DNA from: Cacajao melanocephalus
Taxonomy: Eukaryota; Chordata; Mammalia; Primates; Pitheciidae
Reading direction: 5' to 3'
Assembly (NCBI GenBank): GCA_963573385.1
Contig: CAUYLG010026794.1
Location: 43,212-107,211, forward strand
DNA: 64,000 bases
Shown here: in pieces, positions 58,263 to 64,000 of the stretch
How positions within the stretch are numbered: the first letter of the stretch is position 1
Layout of the letters: each line of letters starts with the position of its first letter
Notes under the pieces: model-generated
Seen by the model: the letters and a program-made list of their open reading frames with translations, nothing else
Told to the model about the DNA's origin: nothing
Database searches by the model: none
Program-made: the position numbers and the translations under genes

Positions 58263-61188
58263 GATAAGAAAGGGGTAATTACTTATTGGACCTTTTCATG
58301 AACATAATGAAAATGACAGAGGACAGAGTCAGAAAAGACAATTGAGAAAAATTGTGAATAAAACTATTTACATCAGAAGTTCCTAGTGAAGAGTGAAATA
58401 GAAACATTTTAGATGCCCTAGCACCAGACACATAGAAAGACTTCAAAAAAATTAGTTTCTGTGGACATGTAACACATGCAATATATAAATATTTATAAAA
58501 GATATTAAAGTCAGTGATTTACCTAATTCTCACCTATTTAAAAATTGAAAAATGTCTCTGAAGAAATTCAAAACAAATAACTATGATACAACTTATGCTC
58601 ACTACATATGCTTTTCATTTACCTTGATTTGATTTTACACAAATGAGAGAGTCTAGGGGTCCTTGGTCTTGGTTCCTCTAGGGCAGTGTAGATAAGATAT
58701 TAAATAGACTATATTCTGCAAATTTGATATTTAACTATGTGAAATTTGGCAAATAATCTTATATAAATGTTTGTTCCTAAACTGAATTATTACATTGGAG
58801 CTTTTTCTTGCTACAGTTTAGTGGAATTCGAACATTTCTACATATATCTCACATCATGCCCCCTTTTACAAGAAGACGCTAAGTATTATCCTAGTATAGT
58901 TTCTAACAATGTAGCATCATATATCATGTCTGAAAAACTTCTGTCGGTATGTGTGCTTATTTTATAAATTAAGAATTTTTTATAATTACACATTGTAAAT
59001 AAAATTTTGCCAGTGTTTTTAATACCTACGAGAAACTCGGCCAGAGTGCTGTGCAGGCCAGTGGTGTTACTGCATGAACTGTAGAGCTTTAAAGAGTTGC
59101 CAAATGTGGCTCTCCGTGCATAAGCATCATTTGAGAAAGCTTTCTCACCACTAACATTTGCATGATAAATTTATGGACTCTGGGTTTACCAGCTTGATTG
59201 AACACATTGCATTTTGCTAAGAACAGCATGTGAACTAGCACAGTCAGCATCCATATACATCTGGGAAAACTGCAACCGTTAGAATTGTGCCATGGGACTG
59301 AAGACAAGAAAAGCTTTGTCAGCTGTCAGACATTTCCCTCAACTATCTATTTTACAGGTGATGAATGAAAAGTGTTGCTAATATTCAACACACTATTTCA
59401 TATATTACTCCCCGGACTTTGATTGTTCCAAGGGTAAAGAGAGGGAGTGAGAAAAGGCACAGGCATTAGGAAATATTCATTTTTATGGCTAAAGAAACAA
59501 GAAACAAAGAAAAATTATAAGCATAAAAACTGGATCAGAGAAAGCAGCTGGAGTTTCATTGGCACAGTGCAATGCTATACATCAATGATTCACTTTGGAA
59601 AAGATCATTAGTTCCTCTGTCACCCGCAAAAAAAACAGAGGCAGGATACTTCCTCACAATGAGTGTGTAAATTATCTGAAATAACTGAGTGAACTCAGCC
59701 TACTTCTGAAGAATTCAGGGGTTTGTCCACAGGTAATTCCATTTGAGAATTAATTTTACTCTATTTGTGTAATTTATATATCAGAATTTTTGTCTAAATG
59801 ATTAAACATATTCAGTTGACCTTTTAATTTAATTTGCAAGGTATAAAGTGGACAGAAAATAGGTTTGAGCTTAGTAGTCACCATGACTGTAAATGAAAAT
59901 AACTTTGTTTGAAAAAAAAGAAGAAAATGAACTGAAAAATATATCAGGCAGATAATCCTTTTGTTCAAGAAATGGGACAGCTATCATGTTAATGATAAAC
60001 AGGGATAAGGTGTTACTTCAAAATTTGGTAGCTCATTATGAAAAGCTATTTAGCAGTTTGATTTGGCCATCAAGACACTACTAATTATATTCATGGACAT
60101 TTAAATGCAACTTGTAAAGGCAATCATATACTTTAAGTTTCATTTCTTAGTACCAGTGACTATTCTTGCTGCCTTAAAGTACAGTGGGATGTGAGAATGC
60201 GATAAGACTCAGAAATATGTAGACTGAGACAGGTGGTAGGGCTTAGAAAAGGCATAATGCTCAGTGATGATACGGAATTTCAAGTTTCAGATGAGGTTTA
60301 AGATTGCAGTTCAATCAGCAATGTCTTATATATGGTTGGTAAATAAAGAAAACCTTTTTAATCTGTTACATTGCTCTTTCAACACTAACACCACAGATTG
60401 CTTTGACTGTATAACTCTTTATACTGTGGAACCACTACACAACTGACAAGTGACTGTGTTTCCCCAGTGTGCTTAGGAATGCCTTGGTAAGGGAATTAAT
60501 TTGCTCACCATTTGACTGACTTGCTTATGATTGTATTCCCCTAGAATAAAAGTGTCACTTAAACTCAATATAATATCCCCCACTGAAAAGTCATAAAGGA
60601 AAACACATAGAAACTTAGAAGAAAGGCACTATACTAAGTTGTCAGAGTTAATAGTAGACTGTAATTCTGTTGAAATCATGGTCAGAAAAGAGAATACAAA
60701 ATTGCTAGATGGCCAAGCCAATCAGTACATTAATGGAGTCAAATCCAAAAACAACATTTGGAGAAAAACATTCAAAATTAGCACAGCTTTGAAGATGAAA
60801 AAATAGTAATAATAATAGGGCATTTGGGCAAGGGATTCAGATGTCAAACAGGATGAAAACAAGTTGTAGTTTCATTAGATTGGGTCCAACTATGAGTTTT
60901 GTGACACTTTCTTTTCAGGGCATGCATCATCTACAGACCTTATTCAGCCTCTTCCAGGTTTCTGTCTGTTGAAGTAAATATGAATGGCCAGATTGGCACT
61001 GGAGCCTCGCATGTCATCCATGGCTCTTTAGAAACAGTATATAAGATTAGAAATCCTTTTCCACTGATTTTGGGAAATAAGTGCCTAGTAACCAAAATAT
61101 ATTTGCAAATTCTTAGAATAAAGTAGTCATCAGCCATTGTGGGTAGATTGTTAATTTGAGGAAAGGAAATTGCTGTAAATATTAAAGT
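58263..61188. other. Anonymous AT-rich stretch, about 2.9 kb
   Basis: No repeat or gene that I can name. 59030-59330 is locally less AT-rich, and a 72-residue minus-strand frame at 59089-59307 has no recognisable domain. Confidence 0.45.
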
Positions 61189-61594
61189 TTCTAAACATCT
61201 TTTTTTAAAATATATATTTTATTACATTTTAGGTTTTGGGGTACATGTGAAGAGCATGCAAGATTGTTGCATAGGTACATACATGGCAGTGTGGTTTGCC
61301 GCCTTCTTCCCCATCACCTATATCTGACATTTCTCCCTATGCTATCCCTCCCCAACTCCCCACCCCCCACTGTGTCTTCCCTAGTTCCCCCAACAGACCC
61401 CAGTGTGTGATGCTTCCCTTCGTGTCCATGTGTTCTCATTGTTCAACACCTGCATATCAGTGAAAACGTGGTGTTTGATTCTCTGTTCTTGTGTCAGTTT
61501 GCTGAGAATGATGGTTTCCAGGTTCATCCATGTCCCTACAAAGGACATGTACTCATCGTTTTTTATGGCTGCATAGTATTCTAAACATCTTTTT
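61189..61594 (-). mobile_element. Short 5'-truncated L1 with 16-bp target-site duplication
   Basis: TTCTAAACATCTTTTT occurs at 61189-61204 and again at 61579-61594. Between them is an antisense L1 3' end: T-rich start, then GTACATGTGAAGAGCATGCA, CTCATTGTTCAACACCTGCA, TTTGCTGAGAATGATGG and TTTTATGGCTGCATAGTATT. About 380 bp of L1. This is the cleanest target-primed reverse transcription insertion in the window. Confidence 0.95.
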
Positions 61595-62029
61595 ATTCTG
61601 TTGTTCTCTTTGTTTCTCTCTTTTCTCTCCTCTCTCTTATCTGTTTCTCCTCCTCCTTTCTTATTCTACTTTTCTGTCTCCGTCTCCTTCTCCCTGTTAA
61701 ACTCACAAATCAATTTTGGCCTTCCATTAAGATGCATGATCTTACTACTCCTTTTTGGAGTCACATTGGTGGATCCTATCATGCTGTGGAAGAAGTAGCC
61801 CTGCTTTTAAAGCCTAGCATGAATAAGATGAAAAGGATAAAGAAGATCTCTTTTATTTAGATAGAGTTAGTATTTTCACAGCTCACATAGACTCAGCCCA
61901 GTGCACTGGGATAGCAAATTATACAGGAGTTTGAAGGTAATGATCTCAGTTGGTGATAACAAAACCTTTTCCTGAGGTATCCTTTGAGATATATAGCTAA
62001 TCCTTAAAATGATATGTTCAAGTATTTTT
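61595..62029. other. Pyrimidine-rich tract and anonymous sequence
   Basis: 61595-61697 is strongly T/C-rich (TCTCTCTTTTCTCTCCTCTC and similar). The remainder is unassigned. Confidence 0.7.
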
Positions 62030-62195
62030 CTGAGCAGTAGGAACATTATTATTATCTCCACTTGATACATGTTGACCACTGAGTCATACAGACATTAAGT
62101 AGCATAAAATTACACAGAAAGCACATGGTAAACTAGGATTAATCCCAGGCACTGGATTTCAGAGTCCATTTTCATAACCACGATGTTCCACTGCC
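62030..62195 (-). mobile_element. MIR SINE, antisense
   Basis: TTATTATTATCTCCACTTGA, GTAGCATAAAATTACACAGA, AAGCACATGGTAAACTAGGA and CCCAGGCACTGGATTTCAGA read as reverse-complement MIR. Confidence 0.75.
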
Positions 62196-62199
62196 CAAT

Positions 62200-62405
62200 C
62201 TTAACTGAATGCTTACTGGGTATTTGACATTTTTCTCAATATTGGTACATGTATTAACAGTTAAAATCTTCACAGAGCCTCAAGAAATTGGTGTTATTAC
62301 TGTTTCTGTTAATATTTTGCAGGTAGGTAAACTAAGACAAATATCTAATAGATATGGGATATAAGCAAAGACAGTTTGGCTTCAGAGTATTGATTACCTT
62401 AGCCT
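62200..62405 (-). mobile_element. Second MIR SINE, antisense
   Basis: CTGAATGCTTACTGGGTATT, TACATGTATTAACAGTTAAA, ATCTTCACAGAGCCTCAAGA, GTAGGTAAACTAAGACAAAT and GCTTCAGAGTATTGATTACC. It follows the previous MIR head to tail but aligns to the full element, so there are two separate insertions. Confidence 0.75.
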
Positions 62406-62954
62406 TTAAAAGATTGGCAGAATTATGAATTTAGTTTTTAAACAAATGAGAACATAACTAATATTTACTTGGCACTGAAAATTGAAATAAAGTCATATAG
62501 TTCTTGTCTAAGCTCTTAGTCTAATAAAAATAATTATAGAAAATATTTGAAAGAAATGTGTTATATGAGAAAAGTCACTCCTGAAATTTATATACATGCT
62601 CTAGAAGAGATCTTCAAGTACAGTGGCAGAAGTCAGAGGTTACAAAATTTTTGGCCATCATCTACCTTTATTACATTAAAAATAAAATATAAGATAGCTT
62701 AAATACCTTTAATTCTACTCCCAAATTCCTTAGTTTAGCAGGAAACTTGTAAATGTGAGGAGCTGTTGACATAAGTGCTTTAAGAGTTTAAAACAGTGGA
62801 TTAATTATTACAGTTATTACTCTGACTTATAAAAAAGACAAAAATTTTTAAATTAATTTTATCAAATTTGTTGCTTCTATACTTATTCTCTATTTTGTCA
62901 TTCAAAAAGTTGAGTTTGTATCTTTATGTATTGAACTAATTTTTTTTTTTAAAT
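62406..62954. other. AT-rich interval, nothing recognised
   Basis: Ends in a T12 run just before the L1 fragment. Confidence 0.5.
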
Positions 62955-63003
62955 TTTCTCAATAGATGCAGAGAAGGCCTTCAACAAAATTCAACAGCCC
63001 TTT

Positions 63004-63405
63004 ATGCTAAAAACTCTCAATAATCTAGGTATTGATGGAATGTATCTCAAAATAATAAAAGCTATTTGCAACAAAACCACAACCAATATCATACTGAATG
63101 GGCAAAAACTGGAAGCATTCCCTTTGAAATCTAGCACTAGACAAGGATGCCCTCTCTCACCACTCTTATTCAATATAGTATTGGAAGTTCTAGCCCAAGC
63201 ATTCAGGCAAGAAAAAGAAATAAGGGATATTCAGTTAGGAAAGGAGGAAGTCCAATTGTCTCTATTTGCAGATGACACGATTGCATATTTAGAAGACCCC
63301 ATCGTCTCAGTCCAAAATCTTAAACTGAGAAGCAACTCCAGCAAAGTCTCAGGATACAAAATCAATGGGCAGAAATCACAAGCATTCCTATACACCAATA
63401 AATGA
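63004..63405 (+). pseudogene. L1 ORF2 reverse transcriptase fragment with intact FADD
   Basis: A 133-residue frame with [40 protein letters not shown] and [15 protein letters not shown]. The catalytic FADD motif is preserved, unlike the copy at 18494. The frame stops after AFLYTNK. The N-terminal endonuclease and the rest of RT are missing, so it is inactive. Confidence 0.92.
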
Positions 63406-63592
63406 CTTAAAGAGAGCCAACTCAAGAACGAACTGCCATTTGCAATTGCTACTAAGAGAATAAAATACGTAGGAATACAACTAACAAAGGATTTAAAGGA
63501 CCTCTTCAAGGAGAACTACAAACCAATGCTTAAGAGAGGACACAAACAGATGGAAAAAAATTTCATGCTCATGGTTAGGAAGAATCAATATC

Positions 63593-63835
63593 GTGAAAAT
63601 GAACATACTGCCCAAAGTAATTTATAGATTGAATGCTATCCCCATCAAGTTGCCTATAACCCTCTTCACAGAATTGGAAAAAACCACCTTAAAGTTCATC
63701 TGGAACCAAAAGAGTGCCCACATAGCTAAGACAATCGTAAGCAAAAAGAACAAAGCTGGAGGCATCGTTCTACCTGACTTCAAACTATACTACAAGTACA
63801 ATGCTACGGTAATCAAAACAGCATGGTACTGGTAA
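63593..63835 (+). pseudogene. L1 ORF2 fragment (post-RT region)
   Basis: An 80-residue frame with [40 protein letters not shown] and [20 protein letters not shown]. In frame until a stop after TAWYW. Confidence 0.9.
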
Positions 63836-64000
63836 CAACACAGAGATATAGACCAATGGAACAGAACAGAGGCCTTGGAGGCAACACCACACATCTTCAA
63901 CCAACTCATCTTTGACAAACCTGAACTAATGTTTTAGTATCTCCAGACACCACTGCTGTTCATTTTGAGGCCATAAATGCTTATGAGAGAATATTTTACT

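Larger units (their letters stand above)
62955..63924 (+). mobile_element. Internal L1 fragment (primate age), sense
   Basis: Starts in the RT domain (TCTCAATAGATGCAGAGAAG) and stops abruptly in ORF2 at TTTGACAAACCTGA. It has no 3' UTR and no poly-A. Both ends therefore lie inside ORF2, so it is either a piece of a larger L1 cut by a later deletion or a copy moved by a non-retrotransposition route. Confidence 0.93.

Noticed and set aside
59089..59307. 72-residue minus-strand frame in a less AT-rich patch, possible processed pseudogene
   Set aside because: No protein family recognised, no poly-A tail or target duplication seen; the evidence is insufficient.

Overview
The window reads as primate, most likely human, nuclear DNA. 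It carries Alu elements (all five on the minus strand), L1 copies of several ages, MIR and L2 fossils, MLT1-type LTRs and two ERV1-like solitary LTRs, in an AT-rich background. I found no protein-coding exon, CpG island, tRNA, rRNA or snRNA that I could support. Every open frame with recognisable content is a broken piece of L1 ORF2 (endonuclease/reverse transcriptase protein); the rest look like chance frames. The best description is a gene-poor intergenic or deep intronic interval. Family names come from recalled consensus sequences, not from a database search, so subfamily calls are withheld unless stated, and most repeat edges are approximate.

Layout. 0-10 kb: a CA microsatellite, an ERV1-like LTR, an Alu, an ancient mammalian repeat, a TA/CA microsatellite cluster, old L1M pieces and a MIR. 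10-22 kb: an Alu, an old L1M, a purine-rich tract, a rearranged inverted L1 (14.0-16.3 kb), a long 5'-truncated L1 on the plus strand (18.5-21.1 kb) and an Alu monomer. 22-32 kb: two back-to-back MLT1 3' parts, MIRs, a minus-strand L1, a dinucleotide cluster and a diverged 137-bp inverted repeat around a 1.3-kb spacer. 32-38 kb: a minus-strand L1 broken by a roughly 550-bp patchwork insertion, an MLT1, an old L1M and a plus-strand L1. 38-50 kb: MIRs, an ancient repeat, MLT1s, a second ERV1-like LTR with a clean 4-bp target duplication, an L2 split by an Alu, and a strong hairpin. 50-64 kb: mostly anonymous AT-rich DNA with a hAT-like fragment, an Alu, an L1M, a short L1 with a 16-bp target duplication, tandem MIRs and an internal L1 fragment.

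No multi-gene system is present and I see no undescribed molecular machine. What stands out is structural. The insertion at 33.6-34.2 kb appears to be assembled from nearby templates. Three L1 copies carry internal tandem duplications, including a 92-bp unit present three times. One L1 shows a fold-back inversion with an extra 5'-UTR patch. There is also an inverted repeat too similar to be two independent MIRs, and a 29-bp-arm hairpin. These look like scars of replication-template switching and target-primed reverse transcription.
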